From Opisthocomus hoazin (lineage: Eukaryota > Chordata > Aves > Opisthocomiformes > Opisthocomidae), in assembly GCF_030867145.1 (NCBI RefSeq), contig NC_134414.1, positions 62,221,397 through 62,285,396 of the forward strand: 64,000 nt of DNA, given 5' to 3'. Shown here one piece after another: positions 13,301 through 21,990 of the stretch. The notes under the pieces are model-generated. The model made no database searches. It was given only the letters and a program-made list of their open reading frames with translations, and was not told the origin of the DNA. The position numbers were made by a program, and so were the translations under genes. How positions within the stretch are numbered: position 1 is the stretch's first letter; each line of letters starts with the position of its first letter.

Positions 13301-16300
13301 TCCTCTTCAGTGTGGTATCACAGAATCACAGAATGGTAGGGATTGGAAGGGACCTCTGTGGGTCATCTAGTCCAACCCCCCTGCCGAAGCAGGGTCACCT
13401 ACAGCAGGCTGCACAGGACCTTGTCCAGGCAGGTCTTGAATATCTCCAGAGAAGGAGACTCCACAACCTCCCTGGGCAGCCTGTTCCAGTGCTCCGTCAC
13501 CCTCAGAGGGAAGAAATTCTTCCTCATGTTCAGACGGAACTTCCTGTGCTTCAGTTTGTGCCCATTGCCCCTTGTCCTGTCACTGGGCACTACTGAAGAG
13601 AGTCTGGCCCCATCCTCCTGACACCCACCCTTCAGATATTTATAAGCACTTATTAGGTCCCCTCGCAGCCTTCTTCAGGCTGAACAAGCCCAGCTCCCTC
13701 AGCCTCTCCTCGTAGGGAAGATGTTCCAGTCCCCTCATCATCCTTGTAGCCCTCCGCTACAAGTATGACTGTAAAAGACTGACTTAACAGATTCAAGATC
13801 TTGTCATCACAATCAAACTCCCAGATTTCATCTCATATTTAAAATACTGCCACTGATAGTCAGGTATCCTATCAAATATAGATATCTTTCAGCAAACACT
13901 AAAGCCTTGAACTACTAAGTCAAATTTTGTTGGACAAAGAGAAAAAAGTGCTAATAAAAAAACAAAGTAAAGAGTCGTAGAATCTTAGCATGGTTTGGGT
14001 TGGAATGGACCTTAAAGATAATCTAGTTTCAGCCCCCCTGCCATGAGCAGCGACACCTTCCACAGACCAGGTTGCTCAGAGCTCCATCCAGCCTGGCCTT
14101 GAACACTTCCAGGGAGGGGCATCCACAGCTTCTCTGGGCTATCTGTTCCAGTGCCTCACCACCCACATAGTAAAGAATTTCTTTCTTCTATCTAATCTAA
14201 ATCTGCCCTCTTTTAGTTTAAAGCCATTACCCCTTGTCCTATCACTACAAACCCTTGTCAAAAGTCCCTCTCCAGCTTTATTGCAAGCCCCTTCAGGTAC
14301 TGGAAGGCTGCTGTAAGGTCTCCCAGCAGCCTTCTCTTCTCCAGGCTGAACAGCCCCAACTCCCACAGCCTTTCCTCACAGGAGAGGTGCTCCAGCCCTC
14401 GGATCATCTTTGTGGCCTCCTCTGGACCCGCTCCAACAGATCCGTGTCTCTCCTGTGCTGAGGGCTCCAGAGCTGGATGCAGTAAGACATGCAGTATAGC
14501 AGCAAAGTACTGCTGCCAACCAAGAGGGAGCTTATAGTGTAACAGATTGCACATGATTTATGGAATTAAATTGGCTGTGAAATAATGTTATCCATTCAAG
14601 CATAAACTTAATGTCAGTTAGACTTGCTGGGAGCAAAAGAAAGCTCTTACTGCAGGAGACAGGATTAACACAGAGAACATTTACGTTTTGAATGATGTAA
14701 CGTTATTCTCGCAACTACTTTTCACAGTGTAATACAGAATGCACACTTTACGTCTACATCATGCATGAGAATATGAGATTTCTGAACAAAGTATCAAAAA
14801 ACTGAAAAATTATTTTAAATTAAGTTCGTATTACTCAGAGGAAGGTACTGACCACTGAGTCTCAGATTCATGACTTGTAGGTAGCAGTACCATTTTATCA
14901 TAGTATTCAGTGGTTGAACTTACATTGGTGGTGGATTAAAGGCATTAAACCTGAATTCCACAGCATGATTAAATTAGATCTAAAGTGTGTCTCTGCTAAA
15001 AAAAGGCAAGTAACTATTTACAGGCTTGTTTGCTAAACAGCCAAGACTTTAAAGGGATGAAACCTGAACTACCTCTCAGGAACACCAGCAAAACCCCTAT
15101 TATCTGGCACTGCAGACCAGCCAAGATCATGGCACAGATAAACAACACACAATTATTGTTTACTGATCACACTGCTGCCCTGCATTTACAAACCCTAGGA
15201 AGAGTTTAATTTATCTCTGGTATTCACACTCAGAATCCTGAAAACCCTGTAGGAACTGCAGGAACTGTTCAACAACACTCCCTGGACTCACTTTTTGCAC
15301 ATGAACCTAAACAACTTCTGGAGGCAAGAACTTACTAACAGAAAGGAAAAAAGGGGTGAGGGCAGACACTTACTTCATATGAAATTAAATTAAAAATGGG
15401 AAATAGCTGTCCGTCTTGGCTTCATTGTAAATGCTACTGATCAAAAGATTGGTGATGAGCCAAGTTCACTACCATGTTCTTCAGCCTCCACTGAGACAGC
15501 TGTATTCTACGAATATTTCAGGAAAACTTGGTAATATTCAGCTGGCAATCACAGTATGAGAATTATTTAAGTTTACACATAAAATGATGCATCCAATCAG
15601 TTTTCTTTTGCAACACAAGACAGACAAACTGCTCTGTAAGTTGCATAGAGGCTTTTTAAAATTATTCCACAGCAGCAGCTTCTCCTTAAGACTAACACTC
15701 AAATGAACGCATTGAGATAAGGTTCCCATGAAGTCTACCATATGCATAGCTCTGCTCTTGGGGCATAAGGTATCTTTTTCCTTACAGAAAATCCCAAGAA
15801 TTAAAAAGCAGAACAAAACTATAACTTTAAACATATAGACACAAAGAGCTAGCCTGAAATCATGTCAAGTCTGTGTCCAGTGTACTTTCCAGACTTCAGA
15901 CTACATTTGAGGTTGCAATCTGCATTCCTGAAACCTGTTGAAAAGTGCTGAAGCTGAAAAATCTTTAAATCAAACTATTACATCCATAGTATGTAGAACA
16001 CAAAAACCCTCACAAAAATAACCAGACGGACATGACACTGGGAGTCAGAACAGCAATGTACTAAGCTCCTAGGGAAGACCGTTAAGGAAGAGACTGTTGT
16101 GGAGTTATGGATGAGCTGCCTCACTGGGACTCTTTACCATCCTGCCCGAGTCACTTCTGAGTCACACACGCAAGTAGAAACTTAGTCCCTGGAGAACATC
16201 ACTGCAGGAAAGGGGCAACTCGCAGCCAGGTAGCTTACCGCCTAGCACCAGTTCTGCTATACTTGCCCTGTGTGTTTTCTGATCGTGTAGCTGACAGGCA

Positions 16301-17268
16301 AGGCGAGACAGCAGCAGAAAGCAGTAAGACATTTATCATGGGTTTTGTATGTGTGCGTATCTGACGCTTCAAACACGTCAAAAGCGAATCCAAGAATAAA
16401 GAGCACTTGTTAGCGAAAACGGGATTCGTTAATGATGATGTGGCACTCTCCCAAGCGTCTGTGGCACCAGCCAGACACCTGTGAAACACAGCTGGGAAGC
16501 AAAGCAGGCGCATCACCTGCAGGCGATGCGCTCCCTTTTTGCAGGGTCACCGGTCCCTCCAGCTCCAGCCTCCCGCCTGCCAGCGACCGCGCCCCAGCAG
16601 AGCAGGGCTGCTCTGTCACCTGTCCCTGCCGGCGGGGAGCTGGCAAGGCGTGGGCAACTGGGCCGCCGGGACCTCTCCTCTCACCTGGTGGTAGATGGCT
16701 TGGGCCTGGGCCTCCAGCATCAGCTGCTGGGTGCCGATCATCCTCTTCCTCCGGCGGCACTCCTCCTTGAGCTCCTTGATCTCCTGCAAGTGCTGGGCCA
16801 CCTCCTTGCCCAGCTGGTCGCGCTGGGCCTGGGCCTCCCGCAGGGCCTCCTCCAGGCCGCAGAGCTGGGCGCTGAGGTACTCCTGGGAGTGCAGCAGGTA
16901 CTCGGTGCAGAGCTGGGCCAGGCGCAGCAGCTTGAGCAGCAGCGGGTCGGCGGGGCCCTGGCAGTGCGGGCAGCGCTCCTGCTCGGCGCTGCAGAAGGTG
17001 ACGTGCTCCAGGTGCTCCTGCAGGACCGCCACGTCCCCCTCCCGCCACACGCGGCCCACGTCCACGGCGCTCAGCCGCCGCCAGTCCGGGCTCTCATGGC
17101 GCCCGCGGAACTGGAAGGCAGGAAACGGCGCCGCGCCGGGCCCGGCTCCCCCCGCCGCCGCCGGCGGGTAGTAGGCGCGCTCGGTGAAGGGCTGCGGGAG
17201 AGAGACACGACACAGCTCGGCCCGGCCCGCCGCCCGGCCCGTCCCGCCGCCCGTCCGCCGCTCACCAT
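1..17268 (-). CDS. DZIP1: DZIP1 (DAZ-interacting zinc finger protein 1), 5' part of gene, nine exons, partial at left edge
   Basis: Coding exons in transcript order are 17268-17266 (ATG only), 17191-16685, 12343-12259, 10702-10578, 7578-7417, 6684-6544, 5261-5199, 3944-3804 and 1386-1338. All have GT-AG introns and the phases agree, giving about 425 codons before the window edge. The product starts with the DZIP1 N-terminal domain ([10 protein letters not shown], then [20 protein letters not shown]). A single C2H2 finger follows at residues 171-192 (C-X2-C-X12-H-X4-H), then a long charged coiled coil. Family knowledge: DZIP1 (zebrafish iguana) works at the basal body and ciliary transition zone, is needed for ciliogenesis, and modulates Hedgehog/GLI signalling. 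The C-terminal half lies left of position 1. The paralogue DZIP1L is less likely given the exon-by-exon match to DZIP1 and the head-to-head DNAJC3 neighbour, the known synteny. Confidence 0.95.
1338..1386 (-). CDS. DZIP1: DZIP1 exon 9 (last exon seen in window)
   Basis: This 49-nt exon codes for [16 protein letters not shown] and ends in phase 1 before the strong donor GTAAGT; the acceptor is TCTTTTAG. It continues the reading of exon 8 (TQKQQ-IKELS), as in mammalian DZIP1. The next exon is not visible between here and position 1, so it should lie to the left. Confidence 0.88.
2565..3343 (-). repeat. CR1 LINE, 5'-truncated, 3' end at left
   Basis: The left edge reads ACAGAATCATAGA followed by the standard CR1 3' block (AAGTTGGAAGGGACC, then GTCCAAC). 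The right part still encodes the C-terminal CR1 reverse-transcriptase tail in the minus frame ([14 protein letters not shown], then [15 protein letters not shown]), broken by frameshifts and stops. It lies in the sense orientation within a DZIP1 intron. About 780 bp survive; the element is old and inactive. Confidence 0.9.
3804..3944 (-). CDS. DZIP1: DZIP1 exon 8: coiled coil
   Basis: This 141-nt exon (47 codons, phase 0) covers residues 363-409. It contains [12 protein letters not shown], then [20 protein letters not shown] and ITQKQQ, all characteristic of DZIP1. The acceptor is CTTGCTAG. The donor CAG/GTCTGT is weaker than its neighbours, with C at +3. Confidence 0.95.
5199..5261 (-). CDS. 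DZIP1: DZIP1 exon 7
   Basis: This small 63-nt exon (21 codons, phase 0) covers residues 342-362 and begins [16 protein letters not shown], a conserved DZIP1 segment. The acceptor is CTATGCAG and the donor CTG/GTAAGT. Because it is phase 0 at both ends, skipping it would keep the frame. Confidence 0.93.
6544..6684 (-). CDS. DZIP1: DZIP1 exon 6
   Basis: This 141-nt exon (47 codons, phase 0) covers residues 295-341. It contains the family block [20 protein letters not shown], followed by a Pro/Ser/Gln-rich linker and VVKLLEKQ. The acceptor is TCCTTTTAG and the donor CAG/GTAACA. Confidence 0.95.
7417..7578 (-). CDS. DZIP1: DZIP1 exon 5: coiled coil
   Basis: This 162-nt exon (54 codons, phase 0 at both ends) covers residues 241-294. 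It is rich in Lys and Glu, including [20 protein letters not shown] and the conserved [16 protein letters not shown]. The acceptor is TAATTTCAG and the donor AGT/GTAAGT. Confidence 0.95.
7806..8760 (-). repeat. Ancient CR1-like LINE 3' region, highly diverged
   Basis: The left part (CATAAGAACA, then TTGGTCATATCAAAGACCGC and TAGTTCAGCATCCTATTTCT) resembles the 3' region of an old tetrapod CR1 lineage well known from turtles. Further right, blocks such as TTTCTCCTCATATACT, CAGTATTTAGGTTGTGG and ATCATTTTGTAGATTAAG follow the same element in order. There is no open frame left. The right boundary is approximate. It is sense to DZIP1, in the intron between exons 4 and 5. Confidence 0.6.
10578..10702 (-). 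CDS. DZIP1: DZIP1 exon 4: start of coiled coil
   Basis: This 125-nt exon covers residues 199-240, with a heptad-like sequence including [19 protein letters not shown] and ending QANMARFYK. The acceptor is TTTCAAACAG and the donor AAG/GTAATC. Exons 3 and 4 together are 210 nt, which restores phase 0. Confidence 0.93.
12259..12343 (-). CDS. DZIP1: DZIP1 exon 3: C2H2 zinc finger
   Basis: This 85-nt exon encodes the whole single zinc finger, starting [17 protein letters not shown] and ending [11 protein letters not shown]. The zinc ligands are C171, C174, H187 and H192. The acceptor is TTTGTAG and the donor TTG/GTATGT. It ends in phase 1, and the last G joins AG of the next exon to give Glu. Confidence 0.95.
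13317..13760 (-). repeat. CR1 LINE 3' fragment, well preserved
   Basis: It starts with the CR1 terminal repeats (ATCACAGAATCACAGAATGG) and then runs through the canonical CR1 3' UTR and reverse-transcriptase tail almost without gaps. The minus frame reads [20 protein letters not shown]. It is about 440 bp, truncated at its 5' end near 13760. It appears less diverged than the other copies and so is probably the youngest. It lies in the intron between DZIP1 exons 2 and 3. Confidence 0.95.
13972..14484 (-). repeat. CR1 LINE 3' fragment (second copy in the same intron)
   Basis: The left end GTAGAATCTTAGCATGG matches a diverged CR1 terminus, followed by TTGGAATGGACC and the GACACCTTCCAC...CTTGAACACTTCCAGG subfamily variant. 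The minus frame retains [19 protein letters not shown]. It differs in subfamily from the copy 200 bp to its left, so these are two insertions rather than a duplication. Confidence 0.92.
14485..16684 (-). other. DZIP1 intron between exons 2 and 3, non-repeat part
   Basis: Ordinary AT-rich intron next to a very GC-rich exon. No exon, RNA gene or recognisable repeat was seen here. Confidence 0.5.
16685..17191 (-). CDS. DZIP1: DZIP1 exon 2: N-terminal DZIP domain
   Basis: This 507-nt exon codes for residues 2-170, between acceptor CCCGCAG and donor CAG/GTGAGA. It begins with a Pro/Ala/Gly-rich stretch and then carries the conserved DZIP-like N domain: [28 protein letters not shown], the [20 protein letters not shown] helix, and a Glu/Arg-rich helix ending [20 protein letters not shown] content and GC3 are very high compared with the other exons because the exon lies in the promoter CpG island. 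Confidence 0.95.
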
Positions 17269-17333
17269 GGCCGCGCTCCGTCCGTCCCTCGGGCTCCGCT
17301 CGGCGTCCTTCGCGTCGCTATGGCAAACGCGGC
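17266..17333 (-). CDS. DZIP1: DZIP1 exon 1: 5' UTR plus the ATG only
   Basis: On the minus strand the sequence reads GCGGCCATG followed directly by the donor GTGAGC, so the initiator codon (17268-17266) forms the last three bases of the exon. The next exon continues in frame with PFTERAYYP, which agrees with the mammalian DZIP1 N-terminus. If translation ignored the splice, the frame would continue [10 protein letters not shown], which has no DZIP1 similarity. The upstream limit is uncertain. Position 17333 follows an acceptor-like CCCCGTGCAG/G with a CTGAC branch-like motif, so this could be an internal exon, but a CCAAT box at about 17370 would also suit a first exon. Confidence 0.75.
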
Positions 17334-17358
17334 CTGCACGGGGGGGGGCGGCAGTCAG
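17297..17358. repeat. Direct repeat, copy A, in DZIP1 promoter/exon 1
   Basis: Begins CGCTCGGCGTCCT and ends GGCGGCAGTCAG. It matches copy B at 17678-17736 with about five substitutions and a shorter G-run in copy B. It contains the acceptor-like signal used to place the left side of DZIP1 exon 1. Confidence 0.85.
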
Positions 17359-17677
17359 GCCCGGCCCGCCATTGGCAGACGCTCCTCCAACCGTCCCTGC
17401 GCGCGTGCCCCACGCCGCGCCCCTCAGCTGGCAGCTCCACCCGGCCTTCCCGGTGGAGCTCCTCACCCTCCACGCGCCGAGCGCCCGCCCGCTGCTGCCC
17501 GCACCTTCCCCTCCCTCACGCAGCCGCCCACCCTTCGCACGCCGCTTCCACACGCTCTCCTCGCTCCTCACACCTCCGCCTGGCATCGCCGCGCACCAGA
17601 GCGGCTCTCACAGCCCCATCACCCCGCAGCCTCGCCGCCTCGGCCTGTCACTCCTGCCTCGCCACACCGATCCCAAA

Positions 17678-17736
17678 CGCTCGGCGTCCTCCGCGTCGCT
17701 ACGGCAGCCGCGGCCTGCGCGGGGGGGCGGCAGTCA
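17678..17736. repeat. Direct repeat, copy B, abutting a CR1 fragment
   Basis: Second copy of the ~60-bp segment, about 381 bp further from the gene. Its right edge (CAGTCAG) runs directly into CR1 sequence (ACTCTTGGTAAAGAAATGCT). Confidence 0.85.
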
Positions 17737-18146
17737 GACTCTTGGTAAAGAAATGCTGCCTAATGTCCAGTCTGAACCTCCCCTGGCGCAGCTTTGAACC
17801 ATTCCCACGTGTCCTGTCACAGGACCCCAGGGAGAAGAGATCAGCTCCTCCATCCCTGCTTCCCCTCCTCAGGAAGCTGTAGAGAGTCCTGAGGTCGCCC
17901 CTCAGCCTCCTTCTCTCCAAACTAGACAAGCCCAAAGTCCTCAGCCGCTCCTCACAGGACATTCCTTCCAGCCCTTCACCAGTTTTGTTGTCCTCCCATG
18001 GACACATTCAAGAACCTTCACATCCTGCTTAAATGGTGGGGCCCAGAACTGCACACACTAGTCGAGGTGAGGCCGCACCGACGGTGAACACAGCGGGACA
18101 ATCACCTCTTTTGACGGGCTGGTTATGCTGTGTTTGATGCACCCCA
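17737..18146 (-). repeat. CR1 LINE internal fragment, lacking its 3' end
   Basis: The minus frame reads [20 protein letters not shown], then [20 protein letters not shown] and IRQHFFTKS, the CR1 reverse-transcriptase tail. The usual 3' UTR and terminal ATTCTGTG repeats are missing. The element stops abruptly at the promoter repeat copy B, which suggests a rearrangement at that point rather than a normal insertion end. Confidence 0.88.
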
Positions 18147-18768
18147 GTATATACACCCAGCCTACAGTCAGGGCAACCCCTCGGACAGCTACTCTGTGGT
18201 GCCCCCCACGAGCTCTGCTCTCCATACGCATGCTGGCTACATTCTGATTCAGTGCCAGGAGGTGAGCAGGCTGAGCACCCCTGTTCCTCCTAAAGGGAAC
18301 TCGGGCACACAGCAGACTCACACTCCAAAGAGATGGACCTCTGATGCGAAAAAATGGGGGTCTAGTATTGAACATCCGCAGCGGAGGTGTCTTCCTTGCA
18401 GTCAGCGCACCCAGCGTGCACCCCAAAGCAACGACCGCGGGACACTAGTCTGCTTCACAGCACAGACCCAAGCACTTCCCCCAGCCCTCAGTACCAAAAC
18501 CCTAACACAGCCAGTGCCAGAGACCCAGATCTGTCTCAGCTCAGCCACCGCAGCAACCCAGGGTCCAAATCTTACCAGCCTCTCCCACCCTTCACACTCA
18601 CATCTACTCCTGTCTTTTCATGCCCACAGAGAACCACAAGGACTTCTCTCTTGCTTTATTCACATACAGAACAGTTACACCCTTCTGTCTTCCCCACTTC
18701 CGTAAACAGGTCAAAAATCAACCTCTCCAAGAACGTATCTAGGCCCACTGCAAGGTTTCATTAATCAG
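18147..18768. other. Intergenic, C-rich on the plus strand, no gene recognised
   Basis: A pyrimidine/CA-rich stretch that stays open for 191 codons on the plus strand. The translation is Ser/Thr/Pro/Gln-rich with no domain and reads as composition-driven rather than coding. Confidence 0.4.
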
Positions 18769-19060
18769 ACAATCATAGAATGGAAAGGGTTGGAAGGAAC
18801 CTTAAAGATCAGCTGGTTCCAACACCCCTGCCATGGGCAGGGACACCTTCCACTAGACCAGGTTGCCCAGAGCTCCATCCAACCTGGCCTTGAACACTTC
18901 CAGGGAGGGGGCATCCACAGCTTCTCTGGGCAACCTGTGCCAGTGCCTCACTACCCTCATGGTGAAGAATTTCTTCCTAATATCTAATCTAAATCTGCCC
19001 TCTTTAAGTTTAGAGCCGTTCCCCCTTGTCCTATCACTACACTACCCTTGTGAAAATCTA
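18769..19060 (-). repeat. CR1 LINE 3' fragment
   Basis: The left terminus ACAATCATAGAATGG is followed by GGGTTGGAAGGAACCTTAAA and the same GACACCTTCCACTAGACCAG variant seen at 13972-14484. It is about 290 bp, truncated near the CCTATCACTAC block. Confidence 0.93.
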
Positions 19061-19900
19061 CAAAACTAATTTCCATGTACTGGAAGTTTGAACAGAGAAG
19101 GTAATAACACGAATGCAGGACCCTGAGCCCTCCTGCCCTTTGGCCTGAGCCACCCTGGAAGGCAATCTTCCAAAATACTTGGCACTACAACTCGTTTCTC
19201 AGACCTTTAACCTTAAGCCTACCGGCCACATTTTAGGGCAATACCTAAGGTTCCGTACATCTTCTGTTCAGATTCTTCCATCATTTACCACAACATTTTT
19301 TTTTCAATTCAGAAAGATACTGTGTGGTGTCTGTAACATTGCAGTCTCCTCCTGCAAGAGTGACACTTTTGCCACCTCATTTTCCACTAGCAGGGCCTCC
19401 AGCAATTGCTACCTTCAAAGAAACTTATTTCACATTTTTTATATATATCAAATAAAGATCTGCCTGGTTTAGTACTGAGTTGTGTGCTGCTCTGACTCCT
19501 GAAGTATTATGAAAATATACAACTAATCTCGTTTAGAGCTATTTCTAATATACTGCAGACTCACTTCCATCTACGGTGTATAAATATTTCTAGTTGTAAA
19601 CACCCTAGGTTTTTTAGAAATGCTCAAATACTGAATACTGCCCAAAATGTTCATGCCTCAAATTCGATAAAACACCTTGAAAACCTGTATTAGGACAGTT
19701 TTCCTAGTCAAAGGAACTGTTAAGTTGTACATAATGAAATCCATACCCCAAAGATCTGAGCCTAACACATGCTCTATATATTCGGCACAGGAGAAATTTC
19801 TTTGCATAGAAAACACATGAATTTTGTAAACTACCAATTCCCGTGTCAAGCAGAAGAAGCCTGAAAAAGCACACAGGCCATACCGGTCTTCACCTCACAG
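19061..19900. other. Intergenic, nothing recognised
   Basis: Mixed-composition DNA without a convincing frame, repeat or RNA gene. Confidence 0.4.
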
Positions 19901-20980
19901 ACGCACGGGTTTAACAAACAACCCCGCTCCTTCAAGCCCGCCGAGTTAAACCAAACCCGCGGATGTGCCTGTTTTCCTCGACTGGTTTAGCCAGGAATAT
20001 CCGCACGGAGCTCCGTGCGGCTCCACCCAAGCCCGACGGCACCGAAGGTGACCCGGCCGCGGCGCATCCCCAGGCCGAGGAGCGGCACAAGCCGCCCCGC
20101 CACCCCAGCGCAGGCAGCAGGGCGGGCACAGAGTGCTGGAGAAGCGCGGTCTCAGCCCCTGCGGGCTCCCACCACTTTCCTTCTGTCGCATTTAGCCCCC
20201 CTCTCGGGGCTGCGCCCCGGCCGAATGCCACCCGCGGGGCCCTCTCGGTTCGGGGCCGTCGCTCGAGGGCGGCGGCGGCCTGCTCCCCCGGGCACCCCTC
20301 CCCGCCGGGGCACGGCGCCGCTGCACCCCGGCCGTGCCGGCAGGCAAGGCCCGGGCCCGGCGGGCAGGCGGCGGGGAGCCGCGGAGCCGGCCGAGCGGGG
20401 CCGGGCCTGCGGGAGGCCCCGAGCCGGGCTCCATCTTCCAGCCGAAACCTCCGGCTGCGCTCCGGAGAGCGGCCTCCCTCCCCGCTCCCTCCCGCCCTCC
20501 CCCGAGGAGAGGCCCTGCCGAGCGCTTCCCTCCCCTCAGCGGCGACCCGGCGCGGGGGGAGCCCCTCGGCTCACCTCAGGCTGCTGCTCCGCCGGGCGCC
20601 GAGGGACGCTGCGGCCGCTCCCCGGCCCGGGCCGTCACCGGTGCGTGCCGCGGCGCGAGGCAGCTCCCCTCCCCCGCGCCTCCCGCCGCCCCGCCGCTGC
20701 CGCCGAGGGGGAGTGGGGGCGGGGGCCGAGGCTGGCGGCCGGGCTGAGGAGGGGGAGGGGGGGGAGGCCGGCTGCCCGCCCGCGGGGCTGGGGAGGGGAC
20801 ACCCCGGCGTGGTCCGGTCAGTGCGGAGGGTCCGGCTGGAAGGAGCACCTGAAGAAACGCGGGTGTCGGGGCCTCAGCGCTGGCTGCTGCCGCCGAGCCG
20901 CTGCTGTCCGGCCGCGCTCACGGCCGAACCAGGCACTGCCGGAGGGAGATGGGGGTATCGAGGCTTTGTAGCGTGGTGAA
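19900..20980. promoter_or_regulatory. Orphan CpG island between DZIP1 and DNAJC3
   Basis: About 1.1 kb of very high GC and CpG density with sharp edges against AT-rich flanks. Several long open frames on both strands (up to 338 codons) are low-complexity Pro/Arg/Ala/Gly frames and have no domain. A strong minus-strand donor, GAG/GTGAGC, lies at 20575/20574. This could be an upstream noncoding first exon of DZIP1 or the promoter of a noncoding RNA. No transcript can be proven from sequence alone. Confidence 0.65.
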
Positions 20981-21715
20981 CCTTAATTAACGCTCGTAAC
21001 GAAGGGATGACTTTTAAAACCAGCGACGCGACAGCCACAGCCTCTTCGGGTCGGGCCTAGAGGCACATACGCGCCGCGAGCCGGAGAGCGGCTTACGGGC
21101 ACGGGCCGGAGCGCCCGGCCAGCGCGGTGTGGCAGGGCACAGGACCAAGAGTATTTCAGCTTTTCCCCATCAGCATGACTTGGTGCAGGAGGTTGAGGAC
21201 AGCCAGAGATCATGCCCAATTTGTGGTCCAAGCTATTCAAATAATGTTAAAGTCTACTCAGCAGTAACTTAGTTAAGTTACTACTTAGCTGCTCTGGCAA
21301 TGTGGTTTTGGTTGTGTGTGTGATGGTTTTATGAAACGATTTTGTATGATTTTCTGTTCTAGGAGGATTTTCCATATTCTTTTGACACAGTGAAATGCTG
21401 ATATGTTTTTTCTTGGTTGAATTCATTAAAAACAAGTAGGGAAGGCCTGAGGTTCCTAGTAAGTAGGAAGATTTTTATGGGGAGGCTGGTGAGGAAAGCT
21501 AAGAAGCAAAGGATTAAAATGGGATGAGGAAAGCGAGCTAAAATGCAAGAAGTAAACCTAGTATATTGTGGTAGGAGCAAGGTATTTGTGAGGCTTATGG
21601 AGGGCACCTGCAACTGGAGAACACAAAAAGGAAAGATTATTCTGATTGTGGGATGAAATAAAATGGCATCTTGGCCGTGGCTATCTGGGAAATGACCTGG
21701 GTAGCTGCAAAAGGT
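20981..21715. other. Intergenic, nothing recognised
   Basis: GC falls quickly to the AT-rich background. No gene or repeat recognised. Confidence 0.4.
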
Positions 21716-21990
21716 GTCAGGGCACAGTGTGGGCCAGCTGCTCCCCCTGGGGATTGGGGCAGGACCCGTCAGCCAGGGCCCACCCCACCACCCCAGCCAG
21801 GACCAGGGCCCCTGGGCGAGCAGGGCAGTCCCAGCCCCAGGCATTGCGCACCTCCCAGGGGAGAGGGCCGGGCTGTGGGGGGCTGGAGACCGTCCCTGCT
21901 GCGGTGTTGTTGGGGCGGGGGCTGAGGATCCCGGGGGAGATGGCATGGCAGGCTGGGCAGGGACAGCCAAGTGCCCCTGGGGCCCTGACC
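21716..21990. other. Isolated GC-rich, CpG-poor patch
   Basis: About 275 bp rich in CCAGGGCCC/GGGCAGG-type words inside AT-rich DNA. CpG is sparse compared with the 20-kb island, so it is unlike a promoter. Open frames on both strands are compositional. It may be a fragment of an unrecognised repeat. Confidence 0.35.

Larger units (their letters stand above)
16690..17750. promoter_or_regulatory. CpG island at the DZIP1 promoter
   Basis: Very GC- and CpG-rich DNA spanning DZIP1 exons 1-2 and about 400 bp upstream. A CCAAT box on the minus strand (GCCAATGG, about 17369-17376) sits about 100 bp upstream of the ATG. There is no TATA box. This is the expected broad promoter for a ubiquitously expressed ciliary gene. 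Confidence 0.8.

Noticed and set aside
13399..13590. Minus-strand frame with [13 protein letters not shown]
   Set aside because: Remnant of the CR1 reverse-transcriptase tail, already covered by the repeat annotation; not a host gene.
16481..17797. 438-codon plus-strand open frame
   Set aside because: It is antisense to DZIP1 exons 1-2 in a CpG island, with Leu/Ala/Pro/Arg low complexity and no domain. It is a shadow of the real gene.
18130..18705. 191-codon Ser/Thr/Pro-rich plus-strand frame
   Set aside because: It starts in CR1 sequence and continues through a C-rich stretch. It looks open by composition only.
19963..20979. 338- and 318-codon plus-strand frames in the orphan CpG island
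   Set aside because: Overlapping frames, all open because the DNA is GC-rich and lacks stops. The translations are Pro/Arg/Ala/Gly-rich with no motif.
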